A stretch of DNA of 64,000 bases from Allium sativum (taxonomy: Eukaryota > Streptophyta > Magnoliopsida > Asparagales > Amaryllidaceae): positions 121,658,993-121,722,992 of the forward strand of contig CM060912.1 of assembly GCA_030737875.1 (NCBI GenBank), written 5' to 3'. Below the pieces are notes generated by a model, which searched no databases, had not been told where the DNA came from, and saw nothing but the letters and a program-made list of their open reading frames with translations. Both the position numbers and the translations under genes were made by a program. Of this stretch, positions 10,669 through 23,552 are shown in pieces. Numbering within the stretch: the first letter of the stretch is position 1; each line of letters starts with the position of its first letter.

Positions 10669-12103
10669 TGTAACGACTCAAAATTTTCAAATTTAAAAAT
10701 AACAAGGTTAGTTGAAACCTAACGTTTCAAAATTAACCTTTAACTGGAATTTAACTTAAATACTAGAAATTTTAGTTATATTGAATATATGAATTGGATT
10801 TCTAAATATAAACTTAAATTATGTAAATTTTGATTTGAAAATAAAAAATTTAAAAAGGACAAGTTACATTTAGAACTTATTTATTGAAATAAATGCAAAA
10901 CCGATAATTTATAAAACGTTAATTCTTAAAACTGATTTTTTTATATATAAAAGCAATCTAATGAATTTTATAATGGAAATGTTAAAGTTTGCTCGCTCCT
11001 TTGAATTGATTTATGCGATCAATTTGTAGTAACAACATCTGATACAACATACTAACGATAAATTTAAATTCTGAATTAAATTACGAAATTTTATATTAGA
11101 GATACGTTTAACAAGATAAACATAAGGAACAGATTTTATAGTAGAATATCGCTCTACTCGCATCAATTTAGTTAAACATTGAATAAATCGTTAGGAATAA
11201 AACATTGTCAGAATCTAGGCATTTTTCTCTAAAATACTAGATTATATTCTAATAAAAATGAAAATTTTCATTTCGTGAAATTTATAGGTTTATTGTCTCT
11301 GATTTATAGTTTCAGGTCAAAAACACGCAAACCAAATGAGACTTACTGGATTTATCTCTACTCAGGATCTTGAATATGTATTAGTATTTGTATTTAGATC
11401 AACATTTCATATAATAGGAAATAAGTTGATTTATCTTTTATAAACAAAAGAAAAAAAGGAAGAAAATGAAAAAGAAAAAATGACAAACAAATAAGGCATG
11501 TGTTCAAAAGAGTCAGAATAATGATAAGTACGTATACTGTTTTCCCTTTTCTTCCTTGTTACTTGCCTCCTCTCATTCTTTCTCCCCTAAAAAAATCAAA
11601 AAATCGAACCCCAATCTCCTAATCAAAATCGCTCAACCTAAATCGAGCCATATCAGCCTCCTTCATTCTATAAGCATAACCACCTTCTCCAAATTTCCAT
11701 CACACGTAAACCCCCCCACCCCTCCTACCACCATTGATGCCCACCGACATCTCCTCCTTCTGCACCTTGAACCGAGCCACCATGCAAATTCGAAAATACT
11801 TGATTTGGTGGACCCTATTTTGTTCAAACCCGAAAACACTAAGCCCTAATCGAGTTGCGTCCTCTGTCTAAACCAAACCCGAGACTGCCACCTCTAGTGC
11901 GCGCCGCTGCAAGCTTTGATGATCTCACATCCGAGCAGCACCGATGCGTGCAACCCTCTCCAGATGCCTGAACCCGCACCCACAAGCTTTGCGACCCAAG
12001 CCCCGTTTGCGCCTCCTTCATGACCCGAACCAATAGCTCTGTTTTTCCTTCTTTGATTGGTCTGTCCTAGAAACATATAGATGTGATGTATGACTTCTTT
12101 TCC
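10669..12103 (+). mobile_element. Relic element G, 3' LTR (5' part)
   Basis: Starts TGTAACGACTC after the polypurine tract. It then holds an AT-rich upstream region and, at about 11530-12075, a CT-rich leader with a telo-box-like AAGCCCTAATC near 11842, the same order as the other LTRs. It stops where reverse-oriented LTR H begins at 12104. Frames of 60-97 codons in the leader are compositional. No partner LTR is seen. Confidence 0.7.
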
Positions 12104-13269
12104 TGTAACGACCTGCCTTTTCCCATTTCAATTAGGTATTTAGACCAACTCAAAACGTTCACAAAGACGAATTGTTATTGGGGTTATAACACATTAGAAC
12201 AATACTGGATCAAAATAACTTCTCATTAACATAACATGAGATTTCATAGGGATCACAACATCATCAGATTAGAGTTTATACATATACAACTTTCGGGATA
12301 CAAAATAGACAGCAAAAAAATAACTGAGAGATACTGGGTGAATCCTAAAAGAATCCATCTTCACCTTAGAAAAGCTCCAGACCACGAAGCTCCAATTCCA
12401 AAAGACGTTCCACAGAAAGCTCCAAGGTGCTCCTACTAAAACCTGACCACTAGGCTGCCCATGCAAAACTTAGGGACACGCAGAATCTAAGGGAAAATAA
12501 TAAACTCCAGATCAATCATGAGATTGGTGTGAGATAACTCGATATATGTGTTATGTGCATAGAAATTCGCAATGCCTTTTAGAAAGTGAAGCTATCATAA
12601 GGTCTCGCGGCACACACACAATACAAACATAGACTTGGGCGAGGTTTCTCCTTATGATAACCAAAAGTTCTTAATATGCGAAAACTATTTAATATTATTA
12701 TTACTGCATTGTGTGGAAAATCATTTCGCAAGTAAATGTATCAATCTTAGCCAGCATAATATCTCATACTATTATGTTGACATATAATATACAAATAAAA
12801 CCGTAAGGGTTCATAGTGGAGAATGGATTTCCAACAAATACCAGGCTAAGAAACTTTCTTATCCGATGGGTACACCTCTAGTGGGTTCTCTGCCAATACA
12901 AGTTGGTCTATCCCTTAACTGGATAGATTAGATCATGCCTGAGTATGCCATCTCCCGGTCATTACCAACCTCTAACCGAGCGCCTGCGTCATCAACATCC
13001 GCATAAGTAGAAGTTGCCACATAAGTAATACTTGGTCTATATACCATGGTACACTTTTTATCTAGAAAGAAATGACACACCCATATCTTTGTGGGATCTT
13101 TTCCTGTTTTGGCCATTTCCGATGGTGAGGCTTGTCGACGTCTCGTTACATAAAGCTACGCTTTTACTAAAGCCATGCTTTGATCATCAATAGCACAATC
13201 ACTTGGTATGCCATATTGTTATTCCATAATATATAATTGATAGTCACTAACCATATCACCTTTGAGCTC
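12104..13269 (-). mobile_element. Old LTR H, left fragment
   Basis: Starts TGTAACGACC, the reverse complement of an LTR 3' end. Reading right, it is a diverged match to 13610-14550 of LTR B, including the ATCAATCATGAGATTGGTGTGAG stretch (B: CAGTCATGGGACTGGTGTGAG), the TTATAATAGCC-like block and the ATGGATTTCC block. It breaks exactly at the B target site and resumes at 19536. Confidence 0.85.
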
Positions 13270-13274
13270 GTATG
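13270..13274. repeat. Target site duplication of B, left (GTATG)
   Basis: GTATG immediately before TGAAACGACC; the same five bases follow the other end at 19531-19535. Confidence 0.95.
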
Positions 13275-13557
13275 TGAAACGACCCGAACTTCCCCGGTAA
13301 GGAAAGCCCGGATTGAGTCGAGAACAAGCCACAACAGAACGCAGACGGAAGAAAATTTCATTGTATATTACAACAATTCCATCAGAATACAAGAATATAC
13401 AGAGTATAAACAAATAAAATACATTTACCAAATATCAGAGATTACAATAAATTACAAAGTAGCGGAAAATAATACAAAATACAACTGAAGGAGATATACG
13501 GATACAAAGCTTTCCGGATATCGTTCCAGCTGTAAACCAGGATCCTGTGAATATAAA

Positions 13558-13572
13558 TCTGCAAAACCAAAA
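13558..13572 (-). promoter_or_regulatory. Candidate splice acceptor, LTR B
   Basis: Minus-strand TTTTGGTTTTGCAG, identical to LTR A, near the LTR 3' end. Confidence 0.45.
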
Positions 13573-15341
13573 CTACTAGCTGCCCGTGTCAAAATAAGGG
13601 CACCCAGAGTTTAGGTTAAAACAATAAACTCCGGATCAGTCATGGGACTGGTGTGAGAACTAAAACAGTTATTATTCTTTATTTTAAAGTTCGTTAAATC
13701 AAGGGACCACGCCGTATAACACGGAACGGGTTTCCTCCCAAGAACACCAGTGCATAAAACAACAACGCAATGCTAAATAAAGAAAAATGAAGCTATTATA
13801 AGACCCAGGTCCCATCACACAATGCAACGCAAGCCGGAGGATAGGGTTTTCCCTTATAATAGCCAAGCATGCTTGGTACGTTTTAAAACAAATCATTTGA
13901 TACTATTATAAGTGTATAGTGTCAAAACAATTTCAAATCATAAGTATCAATCATAGACGGCATGGGTACCATATATCATGTCACCATACCAGGCTCTACA
14001 ATCAAAACCGCAAAGTCACGTATTTGGAAATTGGATTTCCATCTGTGAACCGAGGCAAGGGATCGTCCTCTACCGAATTCGAGACAATCTAGCCCATGTC
14101 TCCGGAACAGCCGCAACTGCCCCTTGGATCGTCAGGGTCGTTCCACCGATGTGGATTATAGTGCCTGAACAATACGTCTCCCTGCCCTATGGGGCGTAAA
14201 TGAGCCAACGAATGACTCCATCGGTCCCGGATCGACCGATATATCTGAGGCGCCTCGCAACAGCAACAACCACATAAGTCAAACTCGTCAGGGCGTGTAA
14301 AACCACTGACGCCACTTCTAGCTAGAAGGAAACGCATGCCCTCCCTGAGGTCCTCTCCTGTTTCTGGTTCACAACCGGGGTGTAAGGCTCGTGAATCAAT
14401 GTTACACAAAGCTATGCCGCACAGGCCGTGCTTTGATCATCAACCACAAGAATCTGCTTTTCAACAGAAGCCCTGATCAATTGCCCCTTAGGCATGCCAC
14501 ACAGGCAATTCACTACATGTGTTTGATATCCATCTATATATAACCCCTGAGCTCATACGTCTCAGAGAAGGGCGTTAAGCAAGAGAATAAATACTCCGCC
14601 GCCAAGCAGAAATATATTTAATAGAAATCAATCACACAGACTAAAATCCAATGTCAGACACACAGTCCATTTACAAGTTCGTTCTGGGTCTGAACGAAAC
14701 CGGAGGCACCTAGTACCCTGCATATCCATCGATCTCCAAGTACGTCTGGATGACCACTAACTGATTCCCTCCTCTTGGGTGTACGGCCCAATCAAGATCA
14801 TCAGCAATCACCCAAATGACGTGAAGACCTCCGGTCTTCAACCACCGTCTTCATCTTCGAAACCACGTCGAATCAGTTATTCAGAATGGGATAAACCCGG
14901 TCTTTCTGAATAACTCGCGTATATAATAAACAAGCATTACACAAACACAACATACGCCTCATTCCAATTCAGAATATTCGTTTATTCAAATATTATTCTA
15001 CTTTGGGAAAGGTTCCCATTAATTTAATCAAAGATAAATTCTTTAAATTTATTCTTTAATCTTCTTTGAATATCAATTCAAACTAGTCGGGATTAGCGAA
15101 CCACACCGGAGTAATCATTTATTTTATTTCTCAATCCCAACCTATTCATCCCATGAAGTAAAACAGGTAATACTTCATATTTAACACCACAGTGTTATCG
15201 GTAAATTCAATTACCATTTCACGTTCGAATCTAATTAAAGATTTAACTATCGCCTGGAGCAGAACTAGTGATACTCCATTCTCGACCATTTCAATCTAAT
15301 TAAAGATTCATTAAAACTTCACTTAGTTTTAATCCTTAACT

Positions 15342-15593
15342 GGGTTAAAGAATCAGTGTCCTTTAAAACACGGTTCACGATAAACCCAAAATCACATTCC
15401 ATTAATTATCGGGTTAAAGAACAAGTGTTATTTAAAACACTGTTCACGATAAACCCAAAAATCAATACCAATTCAATTCCAATTAAATATCATTTAATTG
15501 GTACACTTCATTAGATCTAAAAAAAAAGATTTAATCTTTTTCTCAACTGGGCTTAAGAACAGTGTTAATGAAGACACCATTCACGATAAACCC
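15342..15593 (-). repeat. Three 45-46 bp hairpin modules, LTR B
   Basis: Modules at 15342-15387, 15411-15456 and 15549-15593, in the order and with the outer GGGTT/AACCC arms found in A. Confidence 0.8.
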
Positions 15594-16429
15594 AAATCAC
15601 ATTTGATATTAAATACAAGGCTCTGAATAGAAAATATATCAGCTTATATTCAATATCAAATTCTACGACTAACAAATATCGTATTGGAAATAACGATATG
15701 TATTTATATATCTTTCAAATTTCCATAACAACATCTGTATAATCACGAAATCCAACATCGAAATATTCCAAAGACAATTTCGATTCAAATCCATTCCAAT
15801 TCAATTATTGGAAATTCTGATTACTTTTAAAACCCTTTTCAAATTCAATTTATTTATTTTAAAAATAAATAAACTATTATTCTAGTTCAAACTAGTTCAT
15901 TTCGATAAAAACTATTTTTATCTTTTCAAATATGGAGTTTTTCATCTCAATTCTTCCCGAATCATTTCTTATGATTTTACACAAATTATTACTATTTTTA
16001 ATAATTTTATCAAGGCCCGTATAGTCGATTTCCATCAACGGCCATCGAACTGCACTTACATTGACCTTTTCCAAATTTGATTTGGACATAATTCCAAATC
16101 CAACCGTTAGATTTCTAATTTCTAATATTCGTTAGAAAGCTCTATTCGATACGAACCCAACGGTTCCAGTTTTAGGAGAATCCGACGGTCGGATCTCCCG
16201 CAATATCCATTCGACGTCAATGGTCAAAATTCACGAACTGCCGCAGCGCGGCGCGTTCTATTCGGGCCATTATATTATATATACAATATATATAATATAT
16301 ACTTCGTCGATTTCAATTCAAAACGTGCTTTATAAATCGTTTTAAATTCATTTTCAAAACGGTTTCAACTTCATATTCAATTTCAAATCAAAATTGAATA
16401 TCCCAATATAAATTCGTTTTAAATCATTT

Positions 16430-16620
16430 CATATCGATTTCAATTCAATTTCAATTTAATTCGAATTTCAATTCATTTCAATTTAATTCGAATTTCAATT
16501 CATTTCAATTTAATTCGAATTTCAATTTCAATTTGAATTCAATTCTTTTCAATTCCAAATTGAATTCAATTCCTTTCTATTTCAATTTGAATTCAATTCC
16601 TTTCAATTAAATTCGAATTT
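16430..16620 (-). repeat. About 27-bp tandem repeat, LTR B
   Basis: Near-identical units of TTAATTCGAATTTCAATTCA type repeat at least three times, then decay into related AATTTGAATTCAATTC motifs. The same place in A is more degenerate. Confidence 0.85.
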
Positions 16621-17459
16621 CGATTATTTTCAATATAATTCAAATTTCGAAAACACTTTCAATATACATTGAAAATTGAATAAAATTGATATAAATATCG
16701 TTCACGTCAAAATGGCGTCAATCTAATCAACACGGCTTCATATATTTCTATTTTCAAATATTCTATTTCAAATATTTCTTTTTCAAATATTTCTATTTCA
16801 GAACTGGAATGAGACCCAATCAATTACCATATAATGTTAGTTATATGGATTTTCTACAACACATGTACAAAATAACAACGATAAATAATCAACCATCATC
16901 CAGAGTGCGTTCTACACAGTATAAGCATCAAATATAAATATTTAACGCTTATAACAGCATGTCAATCAATCGATCGACATACAACTAATTATTGGGATTA
17001 GTGTATGTCATATATCATCCCAATACCCGTGTGGGGTTTCAAACAATCAAACACAGATTTTATTTGTGCAGTTGGGCGATGTGTAAAATTTATCGTCCCA
17101 ATCAATATCAATCAAATCAGTGTATATAAACAAATCTCCGATTTGTTTATAAATATTTATTTTAAATACATGTGAAAAATTCTATTTTTAACTATAAAAT
17201 ATTTTATTTCATTTCACATCACATCACACAATCAACTACACATCAAAATCAAACAAACAAGCATACAAGCCGTCCATGGTCTGTGGACGACGGGTGTCGG
17301 GTGCTACTAAACACCGTCTGCATCCTAGTATATATTTTAACTAGAAAATTAAATTAAAAGTGAGAAGTTCTCACCGACTAGCTAATCCAAACGCCATGAC
17401 TCTTCTTATGTAGAAAATCTTCATCGTACTCGCCTTTTGTCGCTTTCGTCGTCAGTGTT

Positions 17460-18130
17460 CACTACATATATAAAAATCACATTTTTATATTGTTGCCATA
17501 TTTATAAAATCATATTTTTTTTATAACCATGCTACATGGATAAAAATTCTATTTTTATATCGCTACTATATAGATAAATTTTTTATTTTTATAACGGTGT
17601 TCAAATAATAAAGATTATATAATTAATTTTTTTTCCTTCCTTCTATAATATAAAAATTATATTTTTATATCGCTCTTCTTCCAATAAAGAATATATTTTT
17701 ATAACGCTCCTTCCTATATAAAAATTATATTTTTATATCTACTTCTGATATAAAGATCGAATTTTTATATCATCGCTATGAAAATCCCATTTTTATTTTA
17801 ACATATATATAATAAAAATCAGATTTTTATTTCGCTATAACTATAAAAATTATATTTTTATACTCTGCATCATATATAAATTATATCTTTATCTCTTCTA
17901 CATAATAAAAATCGGATTTTTTATACTTCTATAATATAAAAATCACATTTTTATAGTCTCTATGATATACAAATCATATTTTTATTCTCTACAATATAAA
18001 AAATCAAATTTTTGTATCAAAGAAAGATCCTATTTTTATTCGCTAAAAATCTCATCTTCATCAAATCTTTTTGGTAAACACGTTAAAAATTATAGCTTTA
18101 TATAGAATAAAAATCGTAGCTTTTACATAA
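17460..18130 (-). repeat. ATAAAAAT/ATTTTTAT hairpin array, LTR B
   Basis: Over a dozen short inverted repeats of the form ATAAAAAT-NNN-ATTTTTAT (for example ATAAAAATCACATTTTTAT) are separated by 10-30 bases of variable, often TCGCT- or CTTC-containing spacer. Arms stay complementary while loops and spacers vary. On the minus strand the array lies just downstream of the splice donor. Confidence 0.85.
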
Positions 18131-18281
18131 TTAAAAATCTAAACTTTCTAATCAAAAATCTAAGCTTTATATTCTATATATAAAAAAATGATGATTTCAT
18201 ATAACTATGAAACAAAACTGATTTATGTTTCTAAATCTAATTACCTTAAGTAAAACAAGGAGAAAATAAAATAAAATTAAA

Positions 18282-18287
18282 ACTTAC
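18282..18287 (-). promoter_or_regulatory. Candidate splice donor, LTR B
   Basis: Minus-strand CGCT|GTAAGT, the same donor as LTR A 4273. Confidence 0.5.
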
Positions 18288-18640
18288 AGCGTGTTTGGAT
18301 TTTCCAGAATTGGGGAGAAGGGCTTCACGTTACTGAGGAGAGGGGAGGAGGGGTCGCGCGTGTCCAGGTGGGTGTCGGCAGGGCTGGATGTCGAGGGGGG
18401 TCTGGGTTTCGAACCGAGGGGCTCGCGCGTGCAGGGGGGCGTCGCTGAAGTCGAGATCGGTGGAGGGGGGTGGGCGGCTTATTCACCGTACGAGGCGGGG
18501 GGGGGGGGGGGGGTTCGCGGAAATCAAGATCGGTGGAGGGGGGGTTGGGTGGCTGAGCGGTTTTGATTTTCTTCTTTTTTGTTTCTTCGTTGAAATTAAC
18601 TGGTGGGTGGGAGGGGCCTGAGAGAGAACATATAGAGGGA
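18288..18640 (-). other. LTR B leader with G17/C17 run
   Basis: A C/T-rich block on the minus strand between a decayed TATA region and the donor. It includes 17 consecutive G on the plus strand at 18497-18513 and several GGGGGG runs. Plus-strand frames of 77 and 91 codons here are Gly/Arg-rich composition artefacts. Confidence 0.55.
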
Positions 18641-19530
18641 GGTTTTTTTTATCTATTTAATTTCAAAAAGTAACTTTTAATTTCGACCTCTAAACGAAAC
18701 CCACTGCCTATCGTCCATAGCTAATTACCCCCATTCCGAACTCAATGGGATATGTATCGTAGGCTGATTCGACTGTTTCGATCAGTTCCCGTCAAAATCA
18801 AAATATAATTCTATATATTGAATTTGAACGCGCATCTCAATTTACCGGGGCCACACACGAGCTCGAAAAATTCCAAAAAAATATTTTCTAGCTTCGTATT
18901 GACGATACGGTCCTAACAAAACTAATTTCGTCGAATTCTGAGATCGTTTGAAAAATGGCTATTTTCCAGTCGATTAAAATCAACTGAAACTGGTCAAACG
19001 CGTTTTCCTTTGCCACGCTCACATATTGATTCGAAAAAGTATGAAATTTGAAACCTAGCAATAACTTGACATCACGGACCCAACAAAAGTATTTTCGTCG
19101 AAATCCGAAGTCGTTTGCAAAATTTCCATTTTTAAGAGCCTAAATTCCATAACGACTATTTAGAATTTTTAACTGGACATATCTTTTTATCCCCGCTATG
19201 AAATTTTGATTTTTCGGATTCGTTGGAAAGATATTCTCTAATAGATTCTAATATTTTTGGTTTTGCTAAATTCTGGTTTATTTTGAATCCTGTACATTTA
19301 TTTGAAGTTTGAAATCGAATTATCGGACTACCGCGCCATTTTCAATTCCTTTTATAATTTAAAATAAATATTTATATCCTAACGACGATCTATATAATAT
19401 ATACGTTCGAATTCTATTCAAAATAAATTTCTCGTCGTTTTTATTCAAAATATTCATTTTAAATAATCAAAAGTCGCTAAAATTGCCAAAATAAAATTTT
19501 TAAATTGGCTCGGATTTCCGGGTTATTACA

Positions 19531-19535
19531 GTATG
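19531..19535. repeat. Target site duplication of B, right (GTATG)
   Basis: Perfect copy of 13270-13274. Confidence 0.95.
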
Positions 19536-21482
19536 TCTCAAAGAAGGGTGTTACCTAAGAGAAAATATTCTCCACCACCAACAAAAATATGTTTAGTAAA
19601 GATCAATCGGTATAATACAAAACATAATGTCAGACACACATCCATACAAGTTTGTTCTGCAACTGAACGAAACCGAAGGCACTACATTCCTCGTCCAATA
19701 AAGGAGAGAAGCCCTTGCAAATCCGAAAATTCTCTAAGTACGTTTGGACCGCCGCTACAATATAGATAATAAATCTCAAGACGGAAAATATCCACTTGAG
19801 ACCATCAACGAGCAGTCTCCCAATGTAAAGGTTTCCAGTCTTCAACACCGTCTTCTAATATCTTCATTTGCTTCATTACATCTTATTATTATTCGAAATG
19901 GTTTTCAGACACAAGTTCCTATCCTGGACTTTCCTAGTAATAAGCATTAATCCAAAATCATATGGAAATACAGGATTTTCTAAGTGTCATTCCACATCGA
20001 TTAGTTAATTATATTTCCATTAACTTGATAAAACTTAAAGTGTTACAAAAATCATTTCATTAACCCTTAAACAAAACTTATTAAATTTTAATAAAGACTT
20101 ATTCTTGACTTAACCATATTTCTCTTAATCTTAATCAAAGACTAAATTTTAACTTTCCTATTCAAATTTCATTAAGGATTACTACAGTTTCATTACATAA
20201 AAGATTAATCCTCAAGAAATAGTTTCAACATCATTTTTCATTGTTAATCGACATTTTTGACCCTTTGTACTTAAGTCAATTTCTTAATCTTTCTTTAGGA
20301 ATTATCCCAAAGCCATTCATTAACATTTAACAAAAATCTTTTCTTCTGTTTCCAAAACTATTTCTTAATCAAGATCGTATCATTAATCTTAAATTTCCAA
20401 TCTCATAAATCTTTAATATAAAGATTCAGTTAATCTTAATCAATATTATAACATTCTAAATTGTCAAAACATAACTTAATCTTTAACCGGGTTAAAGAAT
20501 GATGTTATTTAAGACACCATTCACGACAAACCCCACAACCGATTGATATTAAACATAATATTTAAACAGAAATTATATCAACTTATATCCAATATCAATC
20601 CTCATAATAACAAATACTATAAGAAGAATAATGGTATAAATACCTTTTAAATTCCTCAAATAGTATAAGTTTAATTACGGATTCTAGTATCGAATATCCG
20701 AAATTTATTTCCTTCAAATCCAAATTTGTTTTATTTATAATTGGAAATTTTAACCTCATTAAGGTTATACTTCAAATATAATACACAAGTTATCATTAAA
20801 ACACTTCATTATCTATTTGAAAATGTTTGCAAAAGATTTGAAAGAAATCCTTAAGTTCAAACCCTCAAATTTCAATATTGGTAAAAAAGTGTCGCAAAAG
20901 CATTACAAAAGTGTCGCTGAACGACTTATATTATCTACTTTGATATAGTTAACTTTCAAACTTCATAATTTTAATATAAATCTTTTTTAAAAATTTTAAT
21001 ATAATTTATCAGAAATTTTCCATATTTTTTATAATTTTATATAACTATTCTAGTTGATTCCTAAATTTGGTCTACACTACCGCGATTTTCAAATGAAAAT
21101 ATTTTTGGATATCTTGAAAATAATAGGTTGAAATTAGAAAATCCCTATTTCATTTGAAAAATATTGTTATTAGAAAGCAAACGTTTATCATTTTAGGAAA
21201 ACCCGGTTTAAAATGAATCTGTTATAACAATTTAAATTCTACGGTCGAAATTTGCGAACTACCGTAGTGCGACAAGCTTTATTATAACCGTATTTTATAT
21301 TTATATAAAAAATTATCTGATTCACTTCAAAATAGTTTTCTATGTACTTAGAAAAATTCGTTATAACAAAAATTGATAAATTCTTACTTGTATCCTATCG
21401 TTATATTTGACAAATTTAAATATCCAAATTTATCACTTTAATCCATATTTATTTTAACCAAATTAAAAAATTATATTACATA
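19536..21482 (-). mobile_element. Old LTR H, right fragment
   Basis: Continues H after B: TCTCAAAGAAGGGTG here matches TCTCAGAGAAGGGCG at 14560 in B, followed by homologues of the B 14620-14720 block, one 45-bp hairpin module (20489-20533) and a decayed GC-box/AT palindrome (about 21265-21310). It stops at the Copia-type LTR at 21488, presumably a later insertion. Frames of 68-78 codons here are not supported as genes. Confidence 0.8.
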
Positions 21483-22212
21483 ATCAATGTTGGAGAATGG
21501 AGTTTTGATGACAACAACCTTATTTCAATATTAATTGATTATAAAATATATACTAACATCTCTATCTATAATATATATACACACACACACATATACATGT
21601 AAGGGGAATTAATACTGAAAACTGTACAGTTTTAAGAGATTTAAAGATTCAAGAGATTCAGAATTAAGAAAAGATTCAAGACTCATGAATAATCAAGATT
21701 TCAAGAGTTTAAGATAAATATAGTAATAAAGTATAGTTTATGTAAGACTCTGAATAGCACTCTAGGTTCAAATTCAAATTTTGTTTTTCGAATTCCAGTT
21801 TTCAAATTTCAAAGTCTATTTTCAAAATTCAAACTCTAGTCTTAATTAAATTTTCTATCTTACTTTTGATTTTAACCTCAATTTTTAAAGATTATAAGTT
21901 TATATATAGTTATATAGCTATATACTTTTATATTTATATAGTTTTAAACTTTATAATTTTATAATTTTATGATTTCATATGCTTTACTACGTTATAACAC
22001 TTATTTATATCACTATGCTTTAATTCAAGAATTTCCAGAATTACATATATAGTAAAACACTTTAAAAATATTCAAAATTCAATTTTGCAAAGACATATGT
22101 CGACATACATATGTGATGATGTCGACATATAACCGTCATATTTTCAATTTTGAAAGGAAGTGTCTTTTCGCGATTTGTAACATTCTAGAAGCGTTGCAAC
22201 CTTTCAAATCTT

Positions 22213-22220
22213 ATAAATAG
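22213..22220 (+). promoter_or_regulatory. TATA box of LTR I
   Basis: CTTATAAATAGGGG is a canonical plant TATA context; a CTTCTTCTCTGTC pyrimidine tract follows about 30 bases later. Confidence 0.7.
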
Positions 22221-22816
22221 GGGTTGATTTCAATTTTTTTTAGCATTCTTCTTCTCTGTCTTCATCTCCTTTCATTACACCATTATTATATCATTTTTTA
22301 TGATTTCTACACTTATACTCTGCCAATTTCAAGTCTAATTATATAAAGCTACTTCTCTTCTCACTCTCTACTCATTACTCTCTGAATCGAAGTGCTATTG
22401 AAGAGTTATAGGGCTGTTGTAATCATTTGGGGGATAGTTTTGGAAATGGTGTTTTCCTTGTAGCCGTGAAATCATGGAAGGAAACGGTGTTAACCTTGTA
22501 GTCGGGGAAATCAAGGGGAATATGCTTAACCAAGGGTGTTTGGAATCAGTGGTAACCTTATGGCCGTGAAATCAAGGGTGTCGTACTTGGATATTGAGAT
22601 AGTAATAAAACTCTACGCAATCCAGTGTTGTGTAGGACTGGATATAGGAGTAATCTGAACCAGTATAAAATCCAGTGTGTTCTTTCCTTTTATGCATTTT
22701 ATTTTTGTTTATTTCTGTATTTATGTTTGATTCTGTGTCTGTGATCATCTCTATGGTGTGTGATTCATATAGTAGATCATATAAGCTTTAGATGTTCTTA
22801 AATTCCTTGAAAACAC

Positions 22817-22824
22817 TATTCACC
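22817..22824. repeat. MITE target duplication, left (TATTCACC)
   Basis: Identical to 23326-23333. Confidence 0.92.
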
Positions 22825-23325
22825 TAGGGTTGTCAATGGGTACCCAAAAAATTCGATATCCGTCTGCACCCGTATCTGAAAAGCGGATAATATCTGAAAT
22901 ACGAGTAAAAGGATGCGGATATGGATACTTAGATGTCCGTATCCGAAAATTATCCATCCGATTATTTTTAACATTATGCTCAAAATTATATGTATTTTAG
23001 TACAAAGAATGAGATTTGTTTATTGCCTTACTAAGTCGAAGATTTTTATTATATGAGCTAAATGCATATTAGCTACTCAAATCTATTTAATTTCATCATA
23101 TATGTTTATTTTTAATACTTCTGGGATCAATGAAATTGAAAAACATTTATGTTTAAATAAAAAAATTCATTTATATTTCTTGATTTATCGACCGTTGGCG
23201 GATAGGATAATTATCCAATATCCGTCTGTATCCGCGGATACAGATATCCGATATCCGAAAATAATTTCGGATACGGATATAGATATAGCACTATCTGTAT
23301 CCGAAAGTATTCGTTGACAGCCCTA
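22825..23325. mobile_element. hAT-type MITE, 501 bp
   Basis: Terminal inverted repeats TAGGGTTGTCAATG and, from the other end, TAGGGCTGTCAACG, agree at 12 of 14 positions. The element is flanked on both sides by TATTCACC (22817-22824 and 23326-23333), an 8-bp duplication typical of hAT transposases. The interior is AT-rich with repeated GATATCCG/CGGATA motifs near both ends and no transposase, so it is non-autonomous. Confidence 0.92.
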
Positions 23326-23333
23326 TATTCACC
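23326..23333. repeat. MITE target duplication, right (TATTCACC)
   Basis: Identical to 22817-22824. Confidence 0.92.
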
Positions 23334-23540
23334 CCTCCCCCCTCTTTAAGATAAATGGAACGATCTTATCAACGTCCATGAATGAAAAATCATATGGTCT
23401 ACAGGGTTCATAACTACTCCTCTTACTGCAGGACGCTTACCTATACAACACTTCGATCCGGCTCTACCCAAACTTTGTTGATTCACCCCAACATTTTGTT
23501 AGTTTTTGCATTAACGGTCCATTCTGCATTCCCTAACAAT

Positions 23541-23552
23541 TCGTATTAGAGC
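23541..23552 (+). other. Decayed primer-binding site of element I
   Basis: TCGTATTAGAGC differs from TGGTATCAGAGC at two positions and is followed by AAGG, as in SIRE-like elements. Confidence 0.75.

Larger units (their letters stand above)
13275..19530 (-). mobile_element. Element B, 6.26-kb solo LTR
   Basis: On the minus strand it runs TGTAATAACCCGG ... GTCGTTTCA and is flanked by GTATG on both sides. It aligns along its length with LTR A, with no primer-binding site, polypurine tract or second LTR, so it is a solo LTR left by LTR-LTR recombination. It carries acceptor (13559), three hairpin modules (15342-15593), ordered tandem repeat (16430-16620), ATAAAAAT hairpin array (17460-18130), donor (18282-18287) and a leader with a G17 run. 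Joining its flanks restores LTR H, and B itself contains the uninterrupted sequence at 14550-14575. Confidence 0.95.
21488..23538 (+). mobile_element. Copia/SIRE-like LTR (element I)
   Basis: Starts TGTTGGAGAATGGAGTTTTG, the type of start seen in plant SIRE/Maximus Copia LTRs, and ends CCCTAACA. A decayed primer-binding site follows. The 2051 bp include a 501-bp MITE plus its 8-bp duplication, so the original LTR was about 1.54 kb. TATAAATA at 22213-22220 is a good TATA box. No second LTR is in the window. Confidence 0.82.
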
